64,000 nt of DNA, from positions 223,964-287,963 of the forward strand of contig NC_019976.1 of the NCBI RefSeq assembly GCF_000328685.1. Direction: 5' to 3'. The stretch comes from Natronococcus occultus SP4. Lineage in GTDB: Archaea > Halobacteriota > Halobacteria > Halobacteriales > Natrialbaceae. Positions 8,740 through 18,699 of the stretch are shown piece after piece (within the stretch, counting starts at the first letter, position 1; the number at the start of each line of letters is the position of its first letter). A program made the translations under genes and the position numbers. The notes below the pieces were generated by a model, which did not search any database, was not told the DNA's origin, and saw only the letters and a program-made list of their open reading frames with translations.

Positions 8740-9678
8740 ATGACCGAGCGCCACGAGCTCGAGCAGCTGTACGTCCACGAGTCGGTCGAAAACGTGATTC
8801 CACCGGAGGCGTTCGTCGAGGCGTTCGACGACCTCCCGATTCCGGCCGAACTGGTCGGCGACGGCCGCGAGTACGGTCCGACAAACGCGGTAGCGACCTA
8901 CGTCCCACAGCCGGAGTATCTGGACGCGGGCTGGGTCCACTGCATTCGCGCCGGCTACGACGAGTTCGACACCGACGAGTACGAACGGGAGGGGGTCCCG
9001 CTCACGAACAGTTCGGGGATCCACGGCTCGACCGTCAGCGAGGTCGCGCTCAACTGCATGCTCTCGCTGGCGCGGCTGGGCCATCGCTACCGCGACCACC
9101 AGAACGAACGCGAGTGGTGGGAGCCGCCGTACGAACGACCGTTCACCCTCGAGAACGAGCAGGTCTGTGTCGTCGGACTCGGAACGATCGGCGAGGCGAC
9201 CGCGGCCCGCTGTGACGCGCTCGGTATGGAGGTCGTCGGCGTGCGGCGGTCGGACGAGCCGGTGCCCGGCGTCTCGGAGATCTTCGACCCTGATCGGCTC
9301 CACGAGGCGATCGAGGACGCCAGGTTCGTCGTCCTCACCGTTCCGCACACGCCGGCTACCGACGACATGCTGAGCGACGCCGAGTTCGAGGCGATGCGCG
9401 AGGACGCCTACGTGATCAACGTCGCTCGCGGACCCGTCGTCGACGAGGACGCGCTCGTCGAGGCCCTCGAAGCCGACGAGATCGCCGGCGCCGGACTAGA
9501 CGTCTTCGAGACCGAACCGCTCCCCAAGGAGTCGCCGCTGTGGGGGTTCGACGACGTGATCGTCTTTCCGCACAAGGGGTCGGCGACCAACCGGTACCAC
9601 CTCGACATCGCGGAGCTCGTCGCGGAGAACGTCGAGCGCTACCAGTCGGGCGAGGCGCTGAAAAACCGCGTCGCCTGA
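8740..9678 (+). CDS. D-2-hydroxyacid dehydrogenase (glyoxylate/hydroxypyruvate reductase-like)
   Basis: 312 residues, usual family length. It has the NAD(P)-binding motif VVGLGTIGEA near 145-154, the catalytic Arg in NVARGP (R230), a Glu in the ETEPLP segment and the catalytic His in VFPHKG (H278). The reaction would be reversible NAD(P)-dependent reduction of a 2-oxoacid such as glyoxylate, hydroxypyruvate or pyruvate. Beside malate synthase and glycerate kinase, reduction of hydroxypyruvate to D-glycerate is a reasonable guess. It converges on the malic enzyme gene with a 19-bp gap. Confidence 0.9.
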   Translation: MTERHELEQLYVHESVENVIPPEAFVEAFDDLPIPAELVGDGREYGPTNAVATYVPQPEYLDAGWVHCIRAGYDEFDTDEYEREGVPLTNSSGIHGSTVSEVALNCMLSLARLGHRYRDHQNEREWWEPPYERPFTLENEQVCVVGLGTIGEATAARCDALGMEVVGVRRSDEPVPGVSEIFDPDRLHEAIEDARFVVLTVPHTPATDDMLSDAEFEAMREDAYVINVARGPVVDEDALVEALEADEIAGAGLDVFETEPLPKESPLWGFDDVIVFPHKGSATNRYHLDIAELVAENVERYQSGEALKNRVA

Positions 9679-9697
9679 GACGGCGGCGAGAACGACC

Positions 9698-11959
9698 TCA
9701 GTTCTCCGTTCGCTGCGCGTCGACGACGGCGACCGCCGCGAGGTTGACGATATCTTTGACCTCGTCGCCCCGCTGGAGGACGTGGACGGGTTTGTCCATC
9801 CCCGCGAGCATTGGCCCGGTCGCGTCGGCGCCGCCGAGTCGCTGGAGGAGCTTGTAGCCGATGTTGCCCGACTCGAGGTTCGGGAAGACCAGGACGTTCG
9901 CGGGCTCCTCGAGCTCCGAGAACTCGTAGGTGTCGTTCAGGATCTCCTCGACGACGGCGGTGTCGGCCTGCATCTCGCCGTCGACGGGAAAGTCAACGTT
10001 CGGGTCGGACTGCAGCCGTCGGGCGGCCTCGCGGGAGGGGCGGGTGCGCTCGTTGTCGACGCTGCCGAAGTTCGAATACGACAGCATCGCCGCGCGGGGC
10101 TCGACGTCGAACCGACGGGCGACGTCGGCTGTGTGCCGGGTCACCTCCTCGAGGACGTCCGCGCCGGGAGCCTGGTTGACCGTCGCGTCGGCGATGAAGA
10201 TCACGCGGTTCTTGAACGCGAGCATGTAGACGCCTGCGGCGTAGTCGGCGTCCTCGCCGGTTCCGATCACCTCGAGGGGCGGACGCAGCGCCGAGGGGTA
10301 GTGGTGGGTCAGCCCCGTCAGCATGGCGTCGGCGTCGCCGACGTCGACCATCACGCTGCCGAGGTAGTTCGGATCGCTCCGGACGAGATCGTCGGCCTCG
10401 CTGCGGGTCATCCCCTTTCGCTGGCGCTGTTCGTAGAGGTGGTCGGCGTAGTTCTCGTAGTCACCGACGGTGGGGTCGACGATCTCGGGGTCGAACTCGA
10501 GGCCGAGCCGGGAGATCGTCGTCCCGATCTCGTCGCGGCCGCCGAGCAACACCGGCGAGGCGATCCCCTCGTCCTGGATCTGGTAGGCTGCCCGGATCAT
10601 CTTCTCGTCTTCCCCCTCCGAGAGGACGACACGCTTGGGGTCGCTCTTGGCCTTGTTCAGCACGACCCGCATCATCTCGCGGGACTTGCCCAGCCGGGCC
10701 TCGAGCCGTTCGCGGTAGGAGTCGGGATCGACCTCGGCGCGGGCTGCTCCCGACTCCATCGCGGCTTTTGCGACTGCAGGGGCGATCTCGAACAGCACCC
10801 GCGGGTCGATCGGCTTCGGGAGAATGTACTCGGGACCGAACCGCAGCGGCTGATCGCCGTAGGCCTTGATGACGGCGTCGGGAACGTCCTGCTTGGCCAG
10901 GTCGGCAAGCGCCTCGGCGCAGGCGACTTTCATCGCCTCGTTGATCTCGGTGGCCCGGACGTCCAGCGCCCCGCGGAAGATGAAGGGGAAGCCAAGCACG
11001 TTGTTGACCTGGTTGGGGTAATCCGACCGACCGGTCGCCATAATGACGGTGTCGTCGCGGGCGGCCTTGGCCTCCTCGTAGCCGATCTCGGGATCGGGGT
11101 TGGCCATCGCGAAGATGATCGGATCCTCGGCCATGGATCGCACCATCTCCTGGGAGACGATGCCGGCCGCGGAGAGCCCGACCAGTACGTCGGCCCCTTC
11201 CATCGCGTCAGCGAGCCCGCCCTCGGGCAGGTCACGGGCGAACTCCCGCTTGTACTCGTTGACGTCGCCGTCCTCGGCGCGGCGTTCGGTGATAATCCCC
11301 GAGGAGTCACACATCGTGATCTTCTCGGGATCGACGCCCAGCGAGACGTAAAAGCGCGCCGTCGCGATCGCGCTCGCGCCCGCCCCCGAGAAGACGACCT
11401 CGAGGTCCTCGAGGTGTTTGCCGACGAGCTCAGCGGCGTTGAGGAGGCCGGCTCCGGAGATGATCGCGGTGCCGTGCTGGTCGTCGTGGAAGACCGGGAC
11501 GTCCATCCGCTCGCGGAGCCGTTCCTCGATCTCGAAGCAGTCCGGCGCCGCGATATCCTCCAGGTTGATCCCGCCGAAGGTCGGCTCCATCGCCGCGGTC
11601 GCCTCGACGATCGCGTCCGGATCGTCGAGGTCGAACTCGACGTCGAAGACGTCGATATCGGCGAACCGTTTGAACAGGACGCCCTTCCCCTCCATCACCG
11701 GTTTCGACGCCTGGGCGCCGATGTCACCCAACCCCAGTACGGCCGATCCGTTCGAGACGACGCCGACGAGATTCCCCTTCGCCGTGTACCGGTAGGCGTC
11801 GTCGGGTCGATCGTCGATGGCTCGACAGGGGCCCGCGACGCCCGGCGAGTACGCGAGCGAGAGATCCCGCTGCGTGCTCGTCGATTTCGTCGTCGCGATC
11901 TCGATCTTGCCCGGTGGCTCCTCCTCGTGGTAGTCGAGTGATTCGTCCTCGAGGGACAT
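9698..11959 (-). CDS. maeB: NAD(P)-dependent malic enzyme with phosphotransacetylase-like domain (MaeB type)
   Basis: Decarboxylates malate to pyruvate with NAD(P) reduction. The 753 residues comprise an N-terminal malic domain with [12 protein letters not shown] near 37-48, the metal/substrate motif DDQHGTAII near 158-166, a Rossmann region with [18 protein letters not shown] near 188-205, and a C-terminal phosphotransacetylase-like domain from about 430 ([15 protein letters not shown]). The PTA-like domain of MaeB is thought to be regulatory and not catalytic. It would remove malate made by the neighbouring malate synthase. It is divergent from glycerate kinase with a 165-bp shared promoter region. 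Confidence 0.95.
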   Translation of the reverse strand: MSLEDESLDYHEEEPPGKIEIATTKSTSTQRDLSLAYSPGVAGPCRAIDDRPDDAYRYTAKGNLVGVVSNGSAVLGLGDIGAQASKPVMEGKGVLFKRFADIDVFDVEFDLDDPDAIVEATAAMEPTFGGINLEDIAAPDCFEIEERLRERMDVPVFHDDQHGTAIISGAGLLNAAELVGKHLEDLEVVFSGAGASAIATARFYVSLGVDPEKITMCDSSGIITERRAEDGDVNEYKREFARDLPEGGLADAMEGADVLVGLSAAGIVSQEMVRSMAEDPIIFAMANPDPEIGYEEAKAARDDTVIMATGRSDYPNQVNNVLGFPFIFRGALDVRATEINEAMKVACAEALADLAKQDVPDAVIKAYGDQPLRFGPEYILPKPIDPRVLFEIAPAVAKAAMESGAARAEVDPDSYRERLEARLGKSREMMRVVLNKAKSDPKRVVLSEGEDEKMIRAAYQIQDEGIASPVLLGGRDEIGTTISRLGLEFDPEIVDPTVGDYENYADHLYEQRQRKGMTRSEADDLVRSDPNYLGSVMVDVGDADAMLTGLTHHYPSALRPPLEVIGTGEDADYAAGVYMLAFKNRVIFIADATVNQAPGADVLEEVTRHTADVARRFDVEPRAAMLSYSNFGSVDNERTRPSREAARRLQSDPNVDFPVDGEMQADTAVVEEILNDTYEFSELEEPANVLVFPNLESGNIGYKLLQRLGGADATGPMLAGMDKPVHVLQRGDEVKDIVNLAAVAVVDAQRTEN

Positions 11960-12124
11960 ATGCTACTATGTACCGTATACCACGATAAAGGTGTTTCCAC
12001 GATAAACGATGATGAACAAGTCGATCGACGATCCCGGGTCTCCGCAAAGGGGTTCGACGCCCGATCGGCCCTCACGGTCGATCGGCGCAAAAACCTACAT
12101 ATGGGACTTGGGCTAGTACTCCGT

Positions 12125-13474
12125 ATGGTCACGATCGAGAACCGCGACGCGCTCGAGCGAACGGACGCTCACGCGGTCGCGCTGGACTGTATCGCCGCCG
12201 GAATCGACGCCGCCCACCCCGAACGCGTCGTCGCGGAGTCGCTTTCGACCCACGAGGACGTCCTCACCGTCGCGGGCGCCGAGGACGACGCCACCGAGTA
12301 CGAGCTCGATCGGTACGAGGACGTCTACGTCGTTGGTGGGGGCAACGCCGCGGGCCACCTCGCGCTGGCGATCGAGGAGCAGCTCGGCGATCGGCTGACC
12401 GGGGGCGTCGTCGTCACCGACGACCCCGCGGGCACGTCGGTCGTCGAGGAACGGCGGGGCGATCACCCGATTCCCAGCGAGGACGGCGTCGCGGGCGCCC
12501 GGCGCGTCCTCGAGGTCGCCGACCGGGCAGGCGAGGACGACCTCGTGGTCGCCTGTCTCACCGGGGGCGGGAGTGCCCTGCTGCCGGCGCCGTCGGAGCC
12601 GATCACGCTGGCGGACCTGCAGTCGGTCACCGAGTCGCTGCTGGAGTGTGGCGCGTCGATCGACGAGATCAACGCCGTCCGCAAACACTGCTCGTCGATC
12701 AAGGGCGGCCAGCTCGCCCGGCAGGCGGCGCCGGCGACAGTCGCAACGCTCGTCATCAGCGACGTCGTCGGCGACCGGCTCGACGTGATCGCGAGCGGGC
12801 CAACCGCGCCCGACCCCACCACGTACGCGGACGCCCTCGAGGTCCTCGAGCGCTACGAGCTCTCGGTACCCGAGACGGTCTCGGCGTACCTGGCGGCCGG
12901 CGACCGGGGCGAGCACCCCGAGACCGTCGCCCCCGACGACCCCCTGCTGGAGTCCGTCCGCGCGCACGTCCTCGGGAGCGGACGGACCGCGCTCGAGGCG
13001 GCCCGCGAGGTCGCGACCGACAACGGCTACGAGCCGCTCGTGTTGTCCTCGCGGGTCCGTGGGGAGGCACGCGAGTCGGCGATCACCCACGCCGCGATCG
13101 CCGAGGAGTGTGCCGAGACGGGCGATCCGATCACCCCGCCCGCGGTGGTGCTGTCGGGCGGGGAGACGACGGTAACTCTCGCCGAGGACCACGGCAGCGG
13201 CGGCCCGAACCAGGAGTTCGTCCTGAGTGGTGCCGTCGAACTCGAGAGCGACGCAGTGGTCGTCGCGAGCGTCGACACCGATGGCATCGACGGCGCGACC
13301 GACGCCGCCGGCGCGATCGCGACCGCGGCCGACGTCTCTCGGACGGAGGGACGGCGCGCGCTCGCGACAAACGACGCCCTGCCGATCCTCGAGTCGACCG
13401 ACGCGATCGTTCGAACCGGGCCGACGGGGACGAACGTCAACGACCTCCGCGTCCTCGTCGTTGCCGAAGACTGA
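12125..13474 (+). CDS. Glycerate 2-kinase (MOFRL family)
   Basis: Phosphorylates D-glycerate to 2-phosphoglycerate, feeding lower glycolysis. From the ATG at 12125 the protein has 449 residues (upstream in-frame codons back to 11960 carry no recognisable sequence). Seen are the glycine-rich VVGGGNAAGH near 70, VACLTGGGSALLPAP near 144-158, HCSSIKGGQLA near 187-197, and the C-terminal MOFRL part with VVLSGGETTVTL and GSGGPNQEFVLS. The homologous bacterial TtuD was first called hydroxypyruvate reductase; the kinase assignment fits archaeal members. A D-2-hydroxyacid dehydrogenase that could supply glycerate lies two genes away. Confidence 0.9.
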   Translation: MVTIENRDALERTDAHAVALDCIAAGIDAAHPERVVAESLSTHEDVLTVAGAEDDATEYELDRYEDVYVVGGGNAAGHLALAIEEQLGDRLTGGVVVTDDPAGTSVVEERRGDHPIPSEDGVAGARRVLEVADRAGEDDLVVACLTGGGSALLPAPSEPITLADLQSVTESLLECGASIDEINAVRKHCSSIKGGQLARQAAPATVATLVISDVVGDRLDVIASGPTAPDPTTYADALEVLERYELSVPETVSAYLAAGDRGEHPETVAPDDPLLESVRAHVLGSGRTALEAAREVATDNGYEPLVLSSRVRGEARESAITHAAIAEECAETGDPITPPAVVLSGGETTVTLAEDHGSGGPNQEFVLSGAVELESDAVVVASVDTDGIDGATDAAGAIATAADVSRTEGRRALATNDALPILESTDAIVRTGPTGTNVNDLRVLVVAED

Positions 13475-13675
13475 AACGAGACGGCGTCGGTCAGACACTC
13501 GCGATCCGGCCGAGTCGGGAGGGCGTGTCGGGCGGTGGGCCAGCCGAGAGCGGACGTCCATGTTCGGTCGGCCGGCAATACCTGCCGAATGCTGTCGCTC
13601 AGGGCGGTTCGTTTCGGAAACGTGTGGGACGACGAGGCACAGGATTTATCATAATCGATCCCCCAGAGTCGACTG

Positions 13676-16666
13676 ATGGCTGTTGAAAAGCCACACGGTG
13701 GCTTCGCTAACTACGAGGAGTTTCGTGACGGACTCGATCACGAGTACGACGACGTCGAGGAGTACGTCGATCTCGCTGCGGATCTGCGATCGGTCGTCTC
13801 GGGCGAGGTGCGCTTCGACGAGTACGCACAGGTCCTGTACGCGACCGACGGCAGTATCTACAAGGCCAAACCGGCCGGCGTCGTGTTGCCCCGTAACGCC
13901 GACGACGTGCAAAACGCCGTGCGCGTCGCCGCCGAACACGACGTGCCGATTATGGCCCGCGGCGCCGGCTCGTCGCTGGGCGGGCAGGCTGTCGGCCCCG
14001 GCTGTGTCGTGCTCGATATGACGACCTACATGGACGACATCCTGGAAATCGACCCCGATCGTCAGCGAGCGCGGGTCCAGCCCGGCGTCGTCCAGGACCA
14101 CTTCGACGAGGCGGCCCGGGAGTACGGACTCAAGTTCGCGCCCGACCCCGCCTCGTCGAACCGTGCGACGATCGGCGGCGGTATCGGGAACAACTCGACG
14201 GGCGCCCACTCGGTCCGCTACGGGATCTCCGACGCCTACACCGAGGAGCTAGACGTCGTGCTCGCGGACGGCTCGCTGATCCACACTCGCGAGGTCGTCC
14301 TCGACTCCCCCGAGTGGGAGGAGATCGTCTCGAAGACCGACCGGGAGGCCGAGATCTACGAGACCGTGCGCGCGATCGTCGAGGAAAACGCCGAGGAGAT
14401 CGAAGAGCGCTACCCCGACCTCAAGCGCAACGTCTCGGGGTACAACCTCAACAAGGTCGTCTACGAGAACGAGGACGGCGAGGACGTCATCAACCTCTCG
14501 AAGCTGTTCGTCGGCGCCGAGTCGACGCTGGGCGTGATCGTCGAGGCCGAGATCAGCCTCGTCACCCTCCCCGAGGAGACCGCGCTCGTCCTCTACTGTT
14601 TCGACGACCTCATCGAGACCCTCGAAGCCGTCCCCGAGGCCCTGGAGTTCGATCCCAGCGCCGTCGAGCTGATGGACAGCGAGGTGTTCCGGCTCGCTCG
14701 CGAATCCGAGCAGTTCGCCCAGTACGAGGAGCCGATCCCCGACGGCACCGAGGCGACGCTGATGCTCGAGTACGACTCGGAGCTCCACGACGACTTCGAG
14801 GAGGCTATCGGCCGGACCAACGAGCACTTCGTCGAGAACGGCGACGCCTTCGACGCCCTGGAAGCCTACACCGAGGAGGATCAGGCCGACCTCTGGAAGC
14901 TCCGGAAGGCCGCGATCCCGCTGCTGATGAGCCTCGAAGGCGACCCGAAGCCGTATCCGTTCATCGAGGACGCGACGGTCCCCCCCGAGGAGCTCGCCGA
15001 GTACGTCGAGAAGTTCATGGACGTCCTCGAGGACCACGACACCTCCGCCGCCTACTTCGCCCACGCGGGCAGCGGAACCCTCCACATCCGGCCGATCCTC
15101 AACCTGAAAGACGACTCGGGGATCCAGACGATGCAGTCGATCACCGACGCGGTCACCGACCTCGTCCTCGAACACGAGGGGTCGTTCTCCGGGGAACACG
15201 GCGACGGGCTCGCCCGCACCGCCTTCAACCCGAAGATGTACGGGGAGGATCTCTGGCAGGCGTTCAAGGACGTCAAGTCCGTGTTCGACCCCGATTGGCG
15301 GATGAACCCCGGGAAGGTCGTCTACACCGACGAGGAGCCGACGGACATGCGCGAGAACCTCCGGTATGGGCACGCCTACGCCTCGATCGAGCCCCAGACG
15401 AAACTCGACTTCTCCGAGGAGGGTGGCTTCTCCCACCTCGTGGAGCTATGTAACGGCTGTGGGACCTGTCGCCAGACCGACGACGTGATGTGTCCGACCT
15501 ACCGCGGGATGAAAGACGAGATCGCGACGACCCGCGGCCGGGCGAACATGCTCCGGTCGGCGATCTCGGGCGATCTCCCCGAGGAGGAGATGTACTCCGA
15601 ACGGTTCCAGAAGGAGGTGCTCGATCTCTGCGTCGGCTGCAAGGGCTGCAAGAGCGACTGTCCGACCGGGGTCGACCTGGCGAAGCTCAAGGCCGAGACG
15701 AAACACCAGTACCACGAACGGGAGGGCATCGGCCTGCGCTCGCGGCTGTTCGGCAACATCGACACCCTCTCGAAGGTCGGAAGCACGCTCGCGCCCCTCT
15801 CGAATCTGGGCCCGAAGCTTCCCGGAAGCCGACGCGTGATGGAGAAGATCGCGGGCATCGCTGCCGACCGGGAGCTTCCCAGCTTCCAGCAGGAGTCCTT
15901 CCAGGAGTGGTTCGCGAAGCGCGGCCCACGGGTCGATCCCGACGCGGCCGACCGGAAGGTCGTCCTGTTCCCCGACACGTACACCAACTACAGCTACTCC
16001 CGTCCCGGAAAGGCCGCCGTTCGCGTCCTCGAGTCCGCGGGCGTCCACGTCACCGTCCCCGAGGATGTCGGGCCGAGCGGTCGCGCGGCCTTCTCGGTCG
16101 GAATGCTCGACGACGCCGAGGAGCGGGCCGTGGCCAACATCGAACGGTTCGCGGAGTACGTCGACCAGGGGTACGAGATCGTCTCGCTCGAGCCCTCGGA
16201 CGCAGTGATGTTCCAGGACGAGTATCTCGACCTGGCGCCCTCCGCGACCGCCGAGAAGGTCGCCGGCCACTCCTACGGGATCAGCGAGTACATGGACGTC
16301 TACCGGCTCGTCGAGGACCTCCCGCTCGGGGAAACCGACGAGACGCTTGCATACCACGGCCACTGCCACCAGAAGGCGACCGGCAAGGACCACCACGCCG
16401 TCGGCGTCCTCCGGCGTGCAGGGTACGCCGTCGATCCGCTCGACACCACCTGCTGTGGGATGGCTGGCTCCTTCGGCTACGAGGCCGAACACTACGATCT
16501 CTCGAAGTCGATCGGCGAACGCCTCTTCGAGAAGATCGACGAGAGCGAGGGGAGCCCGGTCGCACCCGGGGCCTCCTGTCGGAGCCAGATCGGTGACCGC
16601 GACGAACCGACCGAGAAACCACCCCATCCGATCGAGAAGGTGAACGACCTTCTCCCCGCACAGTAA
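13676..16666 (+). CDS. Fused FAD-linked / Fe-S 2-hydroxyacid dehydrogenase, second copy
   Basis: 996 residues with the same architecture as the gene at 259-3225: FAD-binding domain (ARGAGSSLGGQAV near 99-111), FAD-oxidase C domain to about 560, two 4Fe-4S motifs near 591 (CNGCGTC, then MCP) and 651 (CVGCKGCKSDCP), and a CCG region near 890-935 (HGHCHQKATGKDHH, TCCGMAGSFGYE). It is followed 260 bp later by a lactate/glycolate permease on the same strand, so lactate or glycolate is the likeliest substrate. Retention of two diverged copies in one cluster suggests different substrates, for example lactate and glycolate. Confidence 0.9.
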   Translation: MAVEKPHGGFANYEEFRDGLDHEYDDVEEYVDLAADLRSVVSGEVRFDEYAQVLYATDGSIYKAKPAGVVLPRNADDVQNAVRVAAEHDVPIMARGAGSSLGGQAVGPGCVVLDMTTYMDDILEIDPDRQRARVQPGVVQDHFDEAAREYGLKFAPDPASSNRATIGGGIGNNSTGAHSVRYGISDAYTEELDVVLADGSLIHTREVVLDSPEWEEIVSKTDREAEIYETVRAIVEENAEEIEERYPDLKRNVSGYNLNKVVYENEDGEDVINLSKLFVGAESTLGVIVEAEISLVTLPEETALVLYCFDDLIETLEAVPEALEFDPSAVELMDSEVFRLARESEQFAQYEEPIPDGTEATLMLEYDSELHDDFEEAIGRTNEHFVENGDAFDALEAYTEEDQADLWKLRKAAIPLLMSLEGDPKPYPFIEDATVPPEELAEYVEKFMDVLEDHDTSAAYFAHAGSGTLHIRPILNLKDDSGIQTMQSITDAVTDLVLEHEGSFSGEHGDGLARTAFNPKMYGEDLWQAFKDVKSVFDPDWRMNPGKVVYTDEEPTDMRENLRYGHAYASIEPQTKLDFSEEGGFSHLVELCNGCGTCRQTDDVMCPTYRGMKDEIATTRGRANMLRSAISGDLPEEEMYSERFQKEVLDLCVGCKGCKSDCPTGVDLAKLKAETKHQYHEREGIGLRSRLFGNIDTLSKVGSTLAPLSNLGPKLPGSRRVMEKIAGIAADRELPSFQQESFQEWFAKRGPRVDPDAADRKVVLFPDTYTNYSYSRPGKAAVRVLESAGVHVTVPEDVGPSGRAAFSVGMLDDAEERAVANIERFAEYVDQGYEIVSLEPSDAVMFQDEYLDLAPSATAEKVAGHSYGISEYMDVYRLVEDLPLGETDETLAYHGHCHQKATGKDHHAVGVLRRAGYAVDPLDTTCCGMAGSFGYEAEHYDLSKSIGERLFEKIDESEGSPVAPGASCRSQIGDRDEPTEKPPHPIEKVNDLLPAQ

Positions 16667-16779
16667 CGTCAGATCGGTTTTACGTTTCTAGACTATTCAG
16701 GAACGAAGGGTTCCGAATCCGGTTACGAGGACGTCCTCGTTCTGTGCGTATCCTTCTGCTGACATACAATGGTCAGATT

Positions 16780-16797
16780 ATAAATAGAACCATTTAT
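16780..16797. promoter_or_regulatory. Inverted repeat upstream of the lactate permease
   Basis: ATAAAT-N6-ATTTAT, a perfect 6-bp inverted repeat with a 6-base spacer, about 130 bp before the permease start. The surrounding sequence is AT-rich and could be the promoter or an operator. It differs from the aceB-region palindrome. Confidence 0.35.
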
Positions 16798-16926
16798 TAT
16801 ACCTTATGATATACGTGATCATGGGACGTTCATAATGAGAAAGGACGGCGCGAGGCGATACGGAACCGCACAGGGGAACGGAAGAACGGCAATCGAACGA
16901 CGGACCAATCGGGGTGAGCGACACGG

Positions 16927-18699
16927 ATGGTGATGGACATCGTCGTCGCGGCGTTACCGCTCGCGATCGTCGCGGTGTTGCTCATCGGGTTCCTGTGGCC
17001 GGCGACGCGGGCGATGCCGATCGCGTGGATCGCCGCGCTCGGCGTCGGCTACGTCTGGTGGAACAACCCGCCGGATTACCTGGCGGGATCGTCGTTCGTC
17101 GGGGTGATGACCGCCCTCGAGATCCTGTGGATCGTCTTCGGGGCGCTAGTTCTGCTGTACACGCTGATGCAGGCCGGCGCGTTCGACCGGATCAACAAGG
17201 GATTCACCGCCGTCTCCGACGACCGGCGAGTGCAGATCGTGCTGATCGCGTTCTTCCTCGCGACGTTCATCGAAGGCGCCGCAGGGTTCGGGACCCCAGC
17301 AGCGGTCGTCGCACCGCTGATGCTGGCGCTCGGCTTCCCGGCGCTGGCGGCCGTCATCGCGGCGCTGATCGGCCACATCATCGCCGTCACCTACGGGGCA
17401 GTGGGGACGCCGATCATCGTCGGGATCCAGGACCCGCTGATGATCTACGAGGAGCAGATCGTCAACGACGGGGGGATGAGCGTCGTCGAGTACTCCCACG
17501 AGGTCGCGGCCTGGGCGGCGACCTACCACGCGCTGACGGGCTTTCTGATGCCGCTGTTTGCGGTCGGGATGATCGTCTACTTCTTCAGTCCGCCCGGCGA
17601 GCGGTCGCTCAAGCCGGCGCTTAGCGTCTGGCCGCTCTGTCTGTTTGCCGGGTTCGCCTTCGCGATTCCCTACTGGGCCGCCGCCTGGTTCCTCACCGCG
17701 GAGTTCCCGGCGCTGATCGGGGCGATGGTCGGCGGGGCGATCACCGTCGGACTGCTCCGACGTGGCTACCTCCTGCCGGATGACGAGTGGGACTTCCCGC
17801 CGCGCGAGCAGTGGGCCGACCACTGGGTCGGCGCGATCGAACCCGGTGACGACGGCACCGACGAAGCCGTTCCGAACGGTGGCGAGCAGATGTCGCTGCT
17901 GAAGGCGTGGTCGCCGTACATCGTGCTCATCGTCCTGCTGGTCGTCACTCGCGTGATCGATCCGATCTCCGAGACGATCACCGATGCGGGTCTCGGAACC
18001 GAGTTCGCCGTCGCCGGCGTCGGCGAGTTCACGATCGGCGTGGTGATCCAGTGGTCCGAGATGTTCGGCTACGATCTCTCCGCCGGGATCGAGTGGATAA
18101 ACGCGCCTGGCTTCTGGCTGTTGCTCAGTGCGATCATCGCGATCGGCATCTTCGGGATGTCGGGCCAGCAGGTGAAAGCTGCCTGGGCCGAAGCGGCCAA
18201 GAAGCTGGTCTCGCCGTTTATCGCGCTGATCTTCGTGATCGCGATGGTGCAGGTGATGATCCAGTCCGGCGGCGCACCCGGCGCACCCGAAGCGGGAAGT
18301 ATGATCGAGATCCTCGCGATCGCAACCGCGGACGCCACCGGGCCGCTGTATCCGGCGCTGGCGGCGCTTATCGGCGCGCTCGCTGCGGCGATGGTCGGCT
18401 CGAACACGGTGTCGAACATCACCTTCGGCGGTTTCCAGTTCACGGCCGCACACGAGCTCGACCTGCCCAGCCAGATCGTCGTCGGAACGCAGGCTGTCGG
18501 CGGTGCCATCGGTAACCTCGTCGCGATCCACAACATCGTTGCGGCGCTGGCAACCGTGGGTCTCGTCGGCCAGGAGGGTCGAGTCATGCGGCTGAACCTG
18601 ATCCCCCTGTTCTACTACGCCCTCGTCGTCGGCGTCTGGGCGCTGCTTTTCGTCTACGTCATGCCCGACGTCCTCCCGTCAGTGTTCGACGTCTACTGA
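16927..18699 (+). CDS. L-lactate permease family transporter (LctP/GlcA)
   Basis: 590-residue integral membrane protein with about a dozen or more hydrophobic segments. The LctP signature lies in FIEGAAGFGTPAAVVAPLM near 115-133, with the second repeat holding GSNTVSNITFGGFQ near 490-503. It imports lactate, glycolate or related 2-hydroxyacids, probably by proton or sodium symport. An SD-like GGGGTGA precedes the ATG at 16927; a second in-frame ATG two codons on is equally possible. It follows a hydroxyacid dehydrogenase on the same strand. Confidence 0.92.
   Translation: MVMDIVVAALPLAIVAVLLIGFLWPATRAMPIAWIAALGVGYVWWNNPPDYLAGSSFVGVMTALEILWIVFGALVLLYTLMQAGAFDRINKGFTAVSDDRRVQIVLIAFFLATFIEGAAGFGTPAAVVAPLMLALGFPALAAVIAALIGHIIAVTYGAVGTPIIVGIQDPLMIYEEQIVNDGGMSVVEYSHEVAAWAATYHALTGFLMPLFAVGMIVYFFSPPGERSLKPALSVWPLCLFAGFAFAIPYWAAAWFLTAEFPALIGAMVGGAITVGLLRRGYLLPDDEWDFPPREQWADHWVGAIEPGDDGTDEAVPNGGEQMSLLKAWSPYIVLIVLLVVTRVIDPISETITDAGLGTEFAVAGVGEFTIGVVIQWSEMFGYDLSAGIEWINAPGFWLLLSAIIAIGIFGMSGQQVKAAWAEAAKKLVSPFIALIFVIAMVQVMIQSGGAPGAPEAGSMIEILAIATADATGPLYPALAALIGALAAAMVGSNTVSNITFGGFQFTAAHELDLPSQIVVGTQAVGGAIGNLVAIHNIVAALATVGLVGQEGRVMRLNLIPLFYYALVVGVWALLFVYVMPDVLPSVFDVY

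Noticed and set aside
9782..11941. 719-codon + strand open frame
   Set aside because: It is antisense to the malic enzyme gene; its translation is Val/Arg/Gly-rich with no family, a common artefact of GC-rich haloarchaeal genes.
12113..13561. 482-codon minus-strand open frame
   Set aside because: Antisense to glycerate 2-kinase and with Arg/Asp-rich low-complexity sequence.
14249..15436. 395-codon minus-strand open frame
   Set aside because: Antisense to the second FAD/Fe-S dehydrogenase.
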